Origin: an uncultured Ruminococcus sp.
GTDB taxonomy: Bacteria; Bacillota; Clostridia; Oscillospirales; Ruminococcaceae
Reading direction: 5' to 3'
Length of the DNA stretch: 15,945 bases
Assembly: GCA_937894495.1 (NCBI GenBank)
Contig: CALCRR010000290.1
Span: 1-15,945, forward strand
Shown here piece by piece: positions 7,781 to 12,923 of this stretch; positions within the stretch are counted from its first letter, which is position 1; each line of letters starts with the position of its first letter. A program made the translations under genes and the position numbers. Under the pieces are notes generated by a model. The model was not told where the DNA came from. It searched no databases and saw only the letters and a list, made by a program, of their open reading frames with translations.

Positions 7781-9256
7781 TCAAAGCCTTGCAGCTTCCT
7801 TTATGGCATTTATGACCGCCAGAGCCTTGTTGCAGCTCTCTTCATATTCGTTCTCTGGAACGCTGTCTGCGACCACACCGCCGCCTGCCTGAACATAGGC
7901 TTTGTTGTTTTTAAACAGCACCGTTCTTATGGCGATACAGGTATCGAGGGAGCCGTCAAAGGCGAGGTATCCCACCGTTCCGCCGTAAAGACCTCTCTTG
8001 GTGGTCTCCAGCTCGTCGATTATCTCCATAGCCCTTACCTTTGGCGCACCCGAAAGTGTTCCCGCAGGCAGCACAGCCATAAGTGCGTCCAGCGGCTTTT
8101 TATCCTCTCTCAGCCTGCCCTTTACGTTTGAAACTATGTGCATTACCTTTGAATATCTTTCTATAACCATAAGGTCGGTCACTTCAACGCTGCCGAACTC
8201 TGATACCTTGCCAATATCGTTTCTGCCCAGGTCCACCAGCATGGTATGCTCGGCTCTCTCCTTGGGGTCGTTAAGCAGCTTGCTTTCGTTCCTCAGGTCC
8301 TCGTCATGGGTCTCGCCGCGCTTGATAGTGCCTGCGATGGGTCTTGTTACCACCGTGCCGTTCTCAACGCTCACCAGCATTTCGGGCGAAGCGCCTGCTA
8401 CCGCATAATCCTTATGCTTGAAATAGTAAAGATAGGGCGAGGGGTTGGTGGACCTCAGCATTCTGTAAACATCAAAGCTGTCGGGGGGATTATCTATCTC
8501 AAACCTCTGTGAGGGAACTATCTGGAAGATATCTCCGTCCTTGATATACTCCTTAGCCTTTTCAACATTGGCAAGGTACTGCTCCTTGGTGATGTTCGAC
8601 TTCACCTCAAAGCTGTCGGGGTACTGCTTTTTCTTTTTGGGCTCAGGCTTATAGCTCCTCAGAGCCACCACCAGGTCAACTGCTGTCTGCTCACAGGCAG
8701 CGTATTTATCCTCTATATCATCATCTCTGTTGATATTAAGAATGATGACCGCCTTGTTGCTCAGGTGGTCGTAAGCCACCAGCTTTTCAAACATAAACAG
8801 GTTGGCGTCGGGCATATCCAGGTCATCATCGGGGATATTGACAAGTGTCTTTTCAAAATACCTTATCATATCGTATGCAAAGTAACCGATAAGTCCGCCA
8901 GTGAGCTTGGGGTAGCTGTTAAATGAGGGCGATTTGTGCTCCTCAACTATCTTTGTAAGAAACTCGATAGGGTCATCGACCTTTATCCTCTCGGGAGCTT
9001 TGCCTGCATATTTCACCTCAGCCACATGATCCCTGAGAGTTATCTCAGCCTTGGGGTCGATGCCCACATAAGAATATCTGCCCCACTGGTCCTTATTATC
9101 CACAGACTCGAGAATAAAGCAGTCGTCATAGATCTCATGCATACAGTTAAAAAGCTGTATGGGGGTGTAGTTATCCATGAGCATCTCATAAAACACGGGC
9201 ACTGTTTTATACTCTTTCAGATAATCCTTAACGTTTTCGATAGACGGATACAGCAT
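7781..9256 (-). CDS. trpE: Anthranilate synthase component I
   Basis: A 491-residue chorismate-utilising enzyme that makes anthranilate from chorismate using ammonia from the TrpG domain. The N-terminal domain has the LES element (49-51), part of the tryptophan feedback site in known TrpE proteins, so allosteric inhibition is probable. The C-terminal catalytic domain has TRPIAGT(IKRG) and AGTLSGAPK(VRAMEIIDE), typical of the family. I start at the ATG at 9256, because GGAGG (9265-9269) lies 8 nt upstream. The in-frame TTG at 9271 overlaps that Shine-Dalgarno. It is the first gene of the operon, behind a tryptophan T-box. Confidence 0.97.
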   Translation of the reverse strand: MLYPSIENVKDYLKEYKTVPVFYEMLMDNYTPIQLFNCMHEIYDDCFILESVDNKDQWGRYSYVGIDPKAEITLRDHVAEVKYAGKAPERIKVDDPIEFLTKIVEEHKSPSFNSYPKLTGGLIGYFAYDMIRYFEKTLVNIPDDDLDMPDANLFMFEKLVAYDHLSNKAVIILNINRDDDIEDKYAACEQTAVDLVVALRSYKPEPKKKKQYPDSFEVKSNITKEQYLANVEKAKEYIKDGDIFQIVPSQRFEIDNPPDSFDVYRMLRSTNPSPYLYYFKHKDYAVAGASPEMLVSVENGTVVTRPIAGTIKRGETHDEDLRNESKLLNDPKERAEHTMLVDLGRNDIGKVSEFGSVEVTDLMVIERYSKVMHIVSNVKGRLREDKKPLDALMAVLPAGTLSGAPKVRAMEIIDELETTKRGLYGGTVGYLAFDGSLDTCIAIRTVLFKNNKAYVQAGGGVVADSVPENEYEESCNKALAVINAIKEAARL

Positions 9257-9301
9257 ATATATTACCTCCAAAAAATTTTCAAGCGAAATTCAAAATCAAA
9301 A

Positions 9302-9613
9302 AAACAGCAATAAAAAAAGTCCTAAAGTCACATGATAAACTCATGGGACGATAGAACCGTGGTGCCACCCAATTTCCCGACAGTACGCCTGTCGGCTCAA
9401 GATACGCATTCTCAGGCAAAGCCTTTGAAATCAATATCCGCTCACACTAACGTAGGAAAACACGGCAAATGATACTCGTAAAAAACTTTCACACCGCTCC
9501 TCACAAATCCATTCACTGAAAGCCTTCGTACTGTCTCACACCTGCCGACAGCTCTCTGAAACTACCTCGATCAGTTACTTACCTTTGCTCATAGGATTTC
9601 AAATATTCACTTT
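9302..9613 (-). promoter_or_regulatory. Tryptophan-specific T-box leader
   Basis: The transcript leader upstream of trpE carries the T-box element TGGGTGGCACCACGG (9357-9371 on -). Its UGGC (9364-9367) can pair with the NCCA end of a tRNA whose discriminator base is G, as expected for tRNA-Trp. A UGG codon followed by A (9509-9511) sits where the Stem I specifier should lie, after GAA. A short hairpin (CCGACAG / CTGTCGG, 9377-9395) lies before the antiterminator. In this family, uncharged tRNA-Trp stabilises the antiterminator and turns the operon on. The exact Stem I pairing was not folded by computation. Confidence 0.9.
9311..9349 (-). terminator. T-box leader terminator
   Basis: Downstream of the T-box motif a hairpin pairs GTCC (9346-9349) with GGAC (9319-9322). 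A nested CATGA / TCATG stem lies inside it, and a run of seven T follows on the - strand (9312-9318). It would be the off state of the riboswitch-like leader. The interior is imperfect, so the stem boundaries are approximate. Confidence 0.75.
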
Positions 9614-9619
9614 AGAATT

Positions 9620-9648
9620 ATTATATTCCATTTAAAGGGATTTGTCAA
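9620..9648 (-). promoter_or_regulatory. Sigma-A promoter of the trp operon
   Basis: A perfect consensus promoter: TTGACA (9643-9648) and TATAAT (9620-9625) with a 17-nt spacer on the - strand. Transcription would start near 9613, giving a T-box leader of about 350 nt before trpE. The strength of the promoter suggests that control lies mostly in the leader. Confidence 0.92.
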
Positions 9649-9659
9649 GGGGGTCAGAA

Positions 9660-9829
9660 AACAAAATATAATAATTTTTTAAGAATATTTAATGAACAAA
9701 TAAATAACAGCTTCAGAGAAATCAGGATATCCTCAGCCTTTTGCCGGCTAAAACGAGAACGCTTATGCAAAAAAACATACGCATAGATGAAAAAATCGGC
9801 ACAAAACGTGAAAAAATTCAAACGACCTA
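9660..9829. other. AT-rich intergenic region between trp promoter and tRNA promoter
   Basis: About 170 bases separate the two divergent promoters. I see a short palindrome AGGATATCCT (9724-9733) and a small AGCC / GGCT hairpin just after it. Open frames here have no Shine-Dalgarno or recognisable product. I assign no gene. Confidence 0.5.
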
Positions 9830-9858
9830 TTGACAAAATCAGATAAGTATGATATAAT
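9830..9858 (+). promoter_or_regulatory. Sigma-A promoter of tRNA-Ser
   Basis: TTGACA (9830-9835) and TATAAT (9853-9858), both perfect consensus, with a 17-nt spacer. Predicted transcription start near 9865, about 28 nt before the tRNA. Confidence 0.9.
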
Positions 9859-9892
9859 AATTAAGCTGTCAGGAACAGCAATAATAAACTGC

Positions 9893-9985
9893 GGAGAAGT
9901 CGCCTAGCCCGGTTTATGGCGCACGACTGGAACTCGTGTATGGGTTGATAGCTCATCGAGGGTTCGAATCCCTCCTTCTCCGCCA
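9893..9985 (+). tRNA. tRNA-Ser (GGA anticodon)
   Basis: A 93-nt class II tRNA. The acceptor stem pairs GGAGAAG (9893-9899) with CTTCTCC (9975-9981), followed by discriminator G and an encoded CCA (9983-9985). The anticodon loop CTGGAAC (9927-9933) gives anticodon GGA (9929-9931), reading UCC/UCU serine codons. A long variable arm lies at about 9939-9957, and the T arm is GAGGG-TTCGAAT-CCCTC (9958-9974). The discriminator G and long variable arm both fit tRNA-Ser. tRNA 3' ends are common phage attachment sites, and a prophage follows. Confidence 0.97.
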
Positions 9986-9990
9986 GAGGA

Positions 9991-10032
9991 AAAACCGCCT
10001 GTTTACGTTAAACTGCGTAAACAGGCGGTTTT
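9991..10032 (+). terminator. Intrinsic terminator of tRNA-Ser
   Basis: A perfect 17-bp inverted repeat pairs 9991-10007 with 10016-10032 around an 8-nt loop. It has a G/C-rich core (CCGCCTG / CAGGCGG) and flanking A4/T4 tracts. It begins five bases after the tRNA CCA. It can also act on leftward transcripts arriving from the prophage. Confidence 0.88.
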
Positions 10033-10092
10033 CGTTATTTGGCAAAAATATAAAATATACGCATAATGTATTAAAAATACAGTATTTTTATA

Positions 10093-10118
10093 AAAACTGG
10101 ACACGAAAACTGGACACG
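10093..10118 (+). repeat. Two perfect tandem copies of a 13-bp repeat
   Basis: The unit AAAACTGGACACG occurs at 10093-10105 and again, without a gap, at 10106-10118. Tandem direct repeats of this size at element ends are typical of arm-type binding sites for tyrosine recombinases, which is an inference here. A TAAAAATAC / GTATTTTTA palindrome (10072-10090) ends two bases before the first copy. Confidence 0.75.
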
Positions 10119-10137
10119 AATTTGCTTTACAAAAGAA

Positions 10138-10165
10138 TAACAGGGGCATTGGCGTACCCCTGTTA
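10138..10165. other. Stem-loop, possible end of the leftward prophage transcript
   Basis: TAACAGGGG (10138-10146) pairs perfectly with CCCCTGTTA (10157-10165) around a 10-nt loop. On the - strand it is followed by TTCTTTTG, a weak T-rich tract, so it may stop leftward transcription from the cassette. A second imperfect hairpin at 10249-10278, just after the last gene, lacks a T-run on that strand. Confidence 0.45.
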
Positions 10166-10294
10166 CTATCTCAGAATATACTATGACTCCAAGTATCGCT
10201 ACCTGAACCTCTACAGGCTAAGTATACCATACCAGTATACAAATGTCAAGAGTCGCCGGGTATTCCCTCAGCGGCTCTCCGTTGTGTAGCTTTT

Positions 10295-10930
10295 TTATTC
10301 CACCCACATACGCGGAGGCAAATTTGCTATTTCCTCATCAAACGCTTCGCCGCTTTTCCCTGTCAAGTCTTTATATAGCAGGTTTATGCGTTCGTTCTTT
10401 TGTTCGAGTAATGCCCCTTTTTCGTCAAGCTCCTCCACAATTGAGGTCAAACAATCATGTGCTGCTTTGATATCATAGAACATAACAAGCGCCATAAGCA
10501 CTTTCCGGAAATTGTCTATTAGTTCTTCTTTTGTCAAACGCATTAAGCGCTTTTTACATTCTTGTACGGCAAGTTCTTCCTCAAATGATGATATCTTAAA
10601 GTAATCAAGCTCTGATACATCATAACCGTAGACTGTGTATAGATCACCTAAAAGATTTACAGTCATATCGTCCCACAAATCACGAAAATCATCATACTTA
10701 CCGTAGATAATCTCTCCATCGGTAAGCTGTTCGTATAAGCTCCAAGCACCCCCGGACAGCTCATCGAATTGATCCTTGTATTCATTGTAGTAACCCTCTA
10801 TGCTGCTATCCTCATACCCGTACATATCACCGTTTTCACCTACCTCCTCAAGCCATTCTGTCACATTATCGTAGCTTAAAGAATAAGCAAGGCACGATTT
10901 TTTGTATAGCGGCGTTTTGCTCTGATTCAT
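10295..10930 (-). CDS. Hypothetical acidic protein, last gene of the prophage-end cassette
   Basis: A 211-residue protein that I do not recognise. It is rich in Asp/Glu and Tyr in the first 120 residues (for example GYEDSSIEGYYNEY). The second half, about 115-200, looks helical, with a possible coiled-coil segment around 165-190. No membrane span, signal peptide or catalytic motif is visible. AGGAGG inside the end of the upstream 64-aa gene serves as its Shine-Dalgarno with 8-9 nt spacing, and only 4 nt separate the two genes, so it is translated as part of the same operon. Its acidity could suggest a nucleic-acid mimic or protein-binding role, but that is speculation. Confidence 0.8.
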   Translation of the reverse strand: MNQSKTPLYKKSCLAYSLSYDNVTEWLEEVGENGDMYGYEDSSIEGYYNEYKDQFDELSGGAWSLYEQLTDGEIIYGKYDDFRDLWDDMTVNLLGDLYTVYGYDVSELDYFKISSFEEELAVQECKKRLMRLTKEELIDNFRKVLMALVMFYDIKAAHDCLTSIVEELDEKGALLEQKNERINLLYKDLTGKSGEAFDEEIANLPPRMWVE

Positions 10931-10934
10931 AACA

Positions 10935-11129
10935 TCACACCTCCTTTGCCTCTTTTACAAAAGCATCTGCATCTTCGTAGCAGTCAAACCAATCTGTATA
11001 TATGTCACGCCTGCTTGTACCTGTAAAATGGCTTTCGGGCTTGTAGTCAGCCTCTTTTGATGCCGTAATAGCCGCTGTTACCCTGCCGCTGTCAAAGATA
11101 GTAACTGTAACACACCAATATGTTTTCAT
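10935..11129 (-). CDS. Small hypothetical phage-type protein
   Basis: A 64-residue protein starting MKTYWCVTVTIFDSG. It resembles small proteins I associate with phages and mobile elements of gut Firmicutes, with a beta-rich start, a central YTDWFD segment and a short C-terminal helix. No function is known to me. The ATG at 11129 is chosen because GGAGG, at the very end of the upstream gene, lies 9 nt before it. An in-frame start at 11159 would overlap that gene by 26 bp and lacks a good Shine-Dalgarno. Confidence 0.75.
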   Translation of the reverse strand: MKTYWCVTVTIFDSGRVTAAITASKEADYKPESHFTGTSRRDIYTDWFDCYEDADAFVKEAKEV

Positions 11130-11133
11130 AGCT

Positions 11134-11343
11134 TTATACCTCCACTTTTTCACCATCAACGATTACTGCAATAGGCTTGTTGTCTTTTCTGATCTGTTTA
11201 ACCTCAATACCTGCGGCTACTAACACACTTGCCATAGCTGAGTATTTCGCACTTGATCCTGCCATAGTTCCCTTGCTTCTTCTTAGCTCCATAGCTAACA
11301 TTCTGGCAACTGTCTGAGCGCTTTCCTTTGTCAAAGCTTTCAT
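11134..11343 (-). CDS. Small basic hypothetical protein
   Basis: A 69-residue protein of unknown function. The first half is a basic amphipathic helix (KALTKESAQTVARMLAMELRR). The second half looks like beta strands (IEVKQIRKDN, AVIVDGEKVEV). A small fold of this type could bind nucleic acid or a partner protein, but no family is recognised. The ATG at 11343 has an ideal AGGAGG (11352-11357) 8 nt upstream. An in-frame GTG at 11352 lies inside that Shine-Dalgarno. Its stop is 4 nt before the next start. Confidence 0.75.
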   Translation of the reverse strand: MKALTKESAQTVARMLAMELRRSKGTMAGSSAKYSAMASVLVAAGIEVKQIRKDNKPIAVIVDGEKVEV

Positions 11344-11356
11344 TGTATGCACCTCC

Positions 11357-11536
11357 TTAAAATCTGTAATTCTCTATGACCTCAAGATCATAGTTGTATG
11401 TTGTCCATTCACACCCGCTGCACTCATTCTCTACAAGTTTCAATGCAAACTTGCGAGCTGACTTTTTATACTGAAACGTCCTATTCTTTAGACGGCCTTT
11501 GTCATCATACCAAATTATTACATAAAACTCTTTCAT
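11357..11536 (-). CDS. Small hypothetical protein, 59 residues
   Basis: A short frame beginning MKEFYVIIWYDDKGRLKN and ending ENYRF. AGGAGG lies about 8 nt upstream of the ATG at 11536. The frame fills the gap between the 198-aa and 69-aa genes, and its stop is 13 nt before the next ATG. The predicted protein has an alternating strand-helix-strand feel with one CxxC pair (CSGC, 39-42). The ribosome binding site and operon spacing make it likely to be real. I do not recognise the family. Confidence 0.7.
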   Translation of the reverse strand: MKEFYVIIWYDDKGRLKNRTFQYKKSARKFALKLVENECSGCEWTTYNYDLEVIENYRF

Positions 11537-11560
11537 TGTGTTTTCCTCCTTTTGCTTTGT

Positions 11561-11579
11561 GGGCGGCTGAATGCCGCCC
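11561..11579. other. Intercistronic stem-loop
   Basis: GGGCGGC (11561-11567) pairs with GCCGCCC (11573-11579) around a 5-nt loop. It lies between the stop of the 198-aa gene and the Shine-Dalgarno of the 59-aa gene. On the - strand no T-run follows, so it is not a classical terminator. It may set mRNA stability or the ratio between the first gene and the rest. Confidence 0.55.
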
Positions 11580-11587
11580 GTTTATTC

Positions 11588-12184
11588 CTATGCCCCGAGT
11601 ATTGCTTTAGCCTCATCAAGCTGTATCTGTAATTCTTTCATCTGTTTTTCGATATCTCTTATTTTTTCCTCAGCCGCATCTTTACTGAGAATTTGAGCGT
11701 TCCTTTGCTCAATCAGCTCCACCAAAGCGTTGAATCCAAGCGGTAGAGCATTAAGGGCATTGTATATGAAAGTGTCGGTTTTCATTGATTTAGCATCGTA
11801 TGCCATACAAGCTGTTACGCCGTAGTCATGTTTTCCACAAACGCCTAAATCAAGTATTGCGTGTTCTGCGCTGCTTGCTGACTCTGCACTTACTCTTGTG
11901 AGATAGTCAACTCCGTTTACTGTTGCAATTATCATGTAGTCAGCCATTGTGCTTACCTCCTCTGCTGTTTCCTCTACCTCACTGTTAATAATGAGGTCGG
12001 TAGTTGGGTTTCCCTTGATATCTATGCGGTTTTCTGTTCGGCTGTTTCTGTATTCCATCCAAAGTGTAAGAGGTGCGAAATCTGCCTTGCCGTGATAAGT
12101 TATGTTGTGCTTATCATCATAAATCGTTACTATCTGATTAGGGTTTTTCTCAACAACTTTTTCGATAAAAGAATTGACTGTCAT
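11588..12184 (-). CDS. Hypothetical protein, first gene of the repressor-flanked cassette
   Basis: A 198-residue protein without a recognised family. Residues 1 to about 65 start MTVNSFIEKVV and look like a small alpha/beta domain, similar in style to short phage proteins. A Glu-rich linker (70-77) follows. Residues 80-150 form a second part starting MADYMIIATVNG, and about 160-196 is a coiled coil (AAEEKIRDIEKQMKELQIQ). AGGAGG lies upstream of ATG 12184 with good spacing. A second strong Shine-Dalgarno (AGGAGGT, 11955-11961) lies 7 nt before Met80, so a shorter 119-residue product could also be made. The promoter just upstream overlaps a perfect inverted repeat, so the gene is probably repressed by the divergent regulator. 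Confidence 0.8.
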   Translation of the reverse strand: MTVNSFIEKVVEKNPNQIVTIYDDKHNITYHGKADFAPLTLWMEYRNSRTENRIDIKGNPTTDLIINSEVEETAEEVSTMADYMIIATVNGVDYLTRVSAESASSAEHAILDLGVCGKHDYGVTACMAYDAKSMKTDTFIYNALNALPLGFNALVELIEQRNAQILSKDAAEEKIRDIEKQMKELQIQLDEAKAILGA

Positions 12185-12231
12185 TGTAATTACCTCCTTT
12201 GTTTTCTGTAAGTATTCTCCTTACATTTACT

Positions 12232-12260
12232 ATTATAATCGAATTTTCGATTATATTCAA
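12232..12260 (-). promoter_or_regulatory. Leftward promoter of the cassette, overlapping an operator
   Basis: On the - strand TTGAAT (12255-12260) and TATAAT (12232-12237) are separated by exactly 17 nt. The spacer is occupied by a perfect inverted repeat (see the operator entry). Transcription would start near 12225, about 40 nt before the 198-aa gene. Confidence 0.82.
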
Positions 12261-12322
12261 GTGGTAAACTGCACGAATTTTCGATTATATTTTTGTGCAA
12301 AATGTAGTCTTGTTTTCGATTA
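12234..12322. promoter_or_regulatory. Operator cluster between divergent promoters
   Basis: A perfect 10-bp inverted repeat, TATAATCGAA (12234-12243) and TTCGATTATA (12246-12255), is centred in the leftward promoter. A second copy of the CGAATTTTCGATTATATT segment lies at 12274-12291. A half-site TTTTCGATTA (12313-12322) overlaps the rightward -35 and spacer. The shared 10-mer recurs at intervals of 34 and 35 bp, about three and a third helical turns. This fits a dimeric Cro/CI-type repressor acting on both promoters. Confidence 0.75.
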
Positions 12323-12338
12323 GGTTTTTTGATATAAT
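12310..12338 (+). promoter_or_regulatory. Rightward promoter of the HTH regulator gene
   Basis: TTGTTT (12310-12315) and TATAAT (12333-12338) with a 17-nt spacer. Transcription would start near 12345, only about 13 nt before the ATG, so the mRNA has a very short leader with little more than a Shine-Dalgarno. Confidence 0.78.
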
Positions 12339-12357
12339 TATTGTGTGAGGTGGTATC

Positions 12358-12576
12358 ATGCCATTAAAATATAAGTTTGATGTATTACAAGAATTAAAAG
12401 CAAGAGGATATTCAGCTTATCGGCTTGCTCACGAAAAGCTGTTAAGCGGATCATCAATTCAAAAACTCAGAACAGGTGAGGTGCTGGGCGCTGAGGGAAT
12501 AGCTACACTATGCAGGCTGCTCGAATGCCAGCCGGGAGATCTCCTGCGCTATGACCGAGAGGAAAAGCCAATGTAA
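12358..12576 (+). CDS. Cro/CI-type helix-turn-helix regulator
   Basis: A 72-residue one-domain transcription factor of the small HTH_26 / Cro-CI kind. The helix-turn-helix covers about residues 18-42 (AYRLAHEKLLSGSSIQKLRTGE), followed by the family-typical helix GAEGIATLCRLLECQPGDLL (43-62). There is no C-terminal oligomerisation or RecA-cleavage domain, so it is not a full lambda-CI-like repressor. AGGTGG (12348-12353) precedes the ATG. It is the only + strand gene in the prophage-like region, is divergent from the hypothetical operon, and faces a shared operator cluster. It probably represses the leftward promoter and its own. The stop codon lies inside the first GTAAC of the downstream array. 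Confidence 0.9.
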   Translation: MPLKYKFDVLQELKARGYSAYRLAHEKLLSGSSIQKLRTGEVLGAEGIATLCRLLECQPGDLLRYDREEKPM

Positions 12577-12805
12577 CCAAAGTAACGAATTTTCCCTATA
12601 TTATACGCATATATAGCGTATATGGGCTATTTACACACGTTATTTAATTATTTAGTATATTATATAAAAAAGAGTTACAAAGTTACAAATATGTATTTTA
12701 TATAGGAATTACCGTATTTTTGAACGTAACCAAACAAGTAACTTTAGCGTAACTGTGTAACCGTATTTTGTAACCAAAAATGAGCTTGTAACCATAAACT
12801 GTTAC
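12573..12805. repeat. Array of GTAAC / GTTAC pentamers in a gene-free stretch
   Basis: The gap between the regulator and the amidase (12577-12923) holds no gene. Eight GTAAC (12573, 12582, 12726, 12738, 12749, 12757, 12770, 12788) and three reverse-complement GTTAC (12674, 12682, 12801) occur here, often 8-13 bp apart. An inverted repeat TATACGC / GCGTATA (12602-12622) lies in the same stretch. The array could be a multi-copy protein-binding site. I do not know its function. Confidence 0.6.
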
Positions 12806-12808
12806 AAC

Positions 12809-12849
12809 AAAATCCCCTCTGCAAATTTGAAATTGCAAAGGGGATTTTT
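12809..12849. terminator. Bidirectional terminator between regulator and amidase
   Basis: AAAATCCCCT-TGCAA (12809-12824) pairs with TTGCA-AGGGGATTTT (12833-12848) with one internal mismatch and an 8-nt loop. T-rich tracts flank it on both strands (ATTTTTAATTTTT on +, ATTTTG on -). It would end both the rightward regulator transcript and the leftward lysis transcript. That would insulate the cassette from late phage transcription. Confidence 0.85.
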
Positions 12850-12923
12850 AATTTTTGAGCCAAAAATTTAAAACTTAGAGCTGATTATTAAAATTTATTT
12901 TAGTTTTTACTTTAGTTTTAAGA

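Larger units (their letters stand above)
10033..10294. other. Gene-free junction region between tRNA-Ser and prophage-like genes
   Basis: About 260 bases with no supportable gene. It contains a palindrome at 10072-10090, two tandem 13-bp repeats (10093-10118), a 9-bp hairpin (10138-10165), two AGTATAC copies (10221-10227, 10234-10240) and an imperfect hairpin (10249-10278). The density of repeats and the position next to a tRNA suggest the attachment end of the element. No integrase is in the window. Confidence 0.5.

Noticed and set aside
10249..10278. Intrinsic terminator directly after the last cassette gene
   Set aside because: The stem has a mismatch and a bulge, and no T-run follows on the - strand.
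9936..10289. A 117-aa + strand open frame beginning inside tRNA-Ser
   Set aside because: It reads through the tRNA, its terminator and the repeat block, has no Shine-Dalgarno, and contains the RGFESLLLRQ segment typical of translated tRNA T arms.
12358..12576. Main lysogeny repressor of the phage
   Set aside because: It lacks a C-terminal domain, lies at the lysis end and not next to an integrase, and faces only the hypothetical operon, so a local regulator is more likely.
12573..12805. CRISPR array
   Set aside because: The repeats are only pentamers with irregular 8-90 bp spacing, with no 24-36 bp repeat units and no cas genes.
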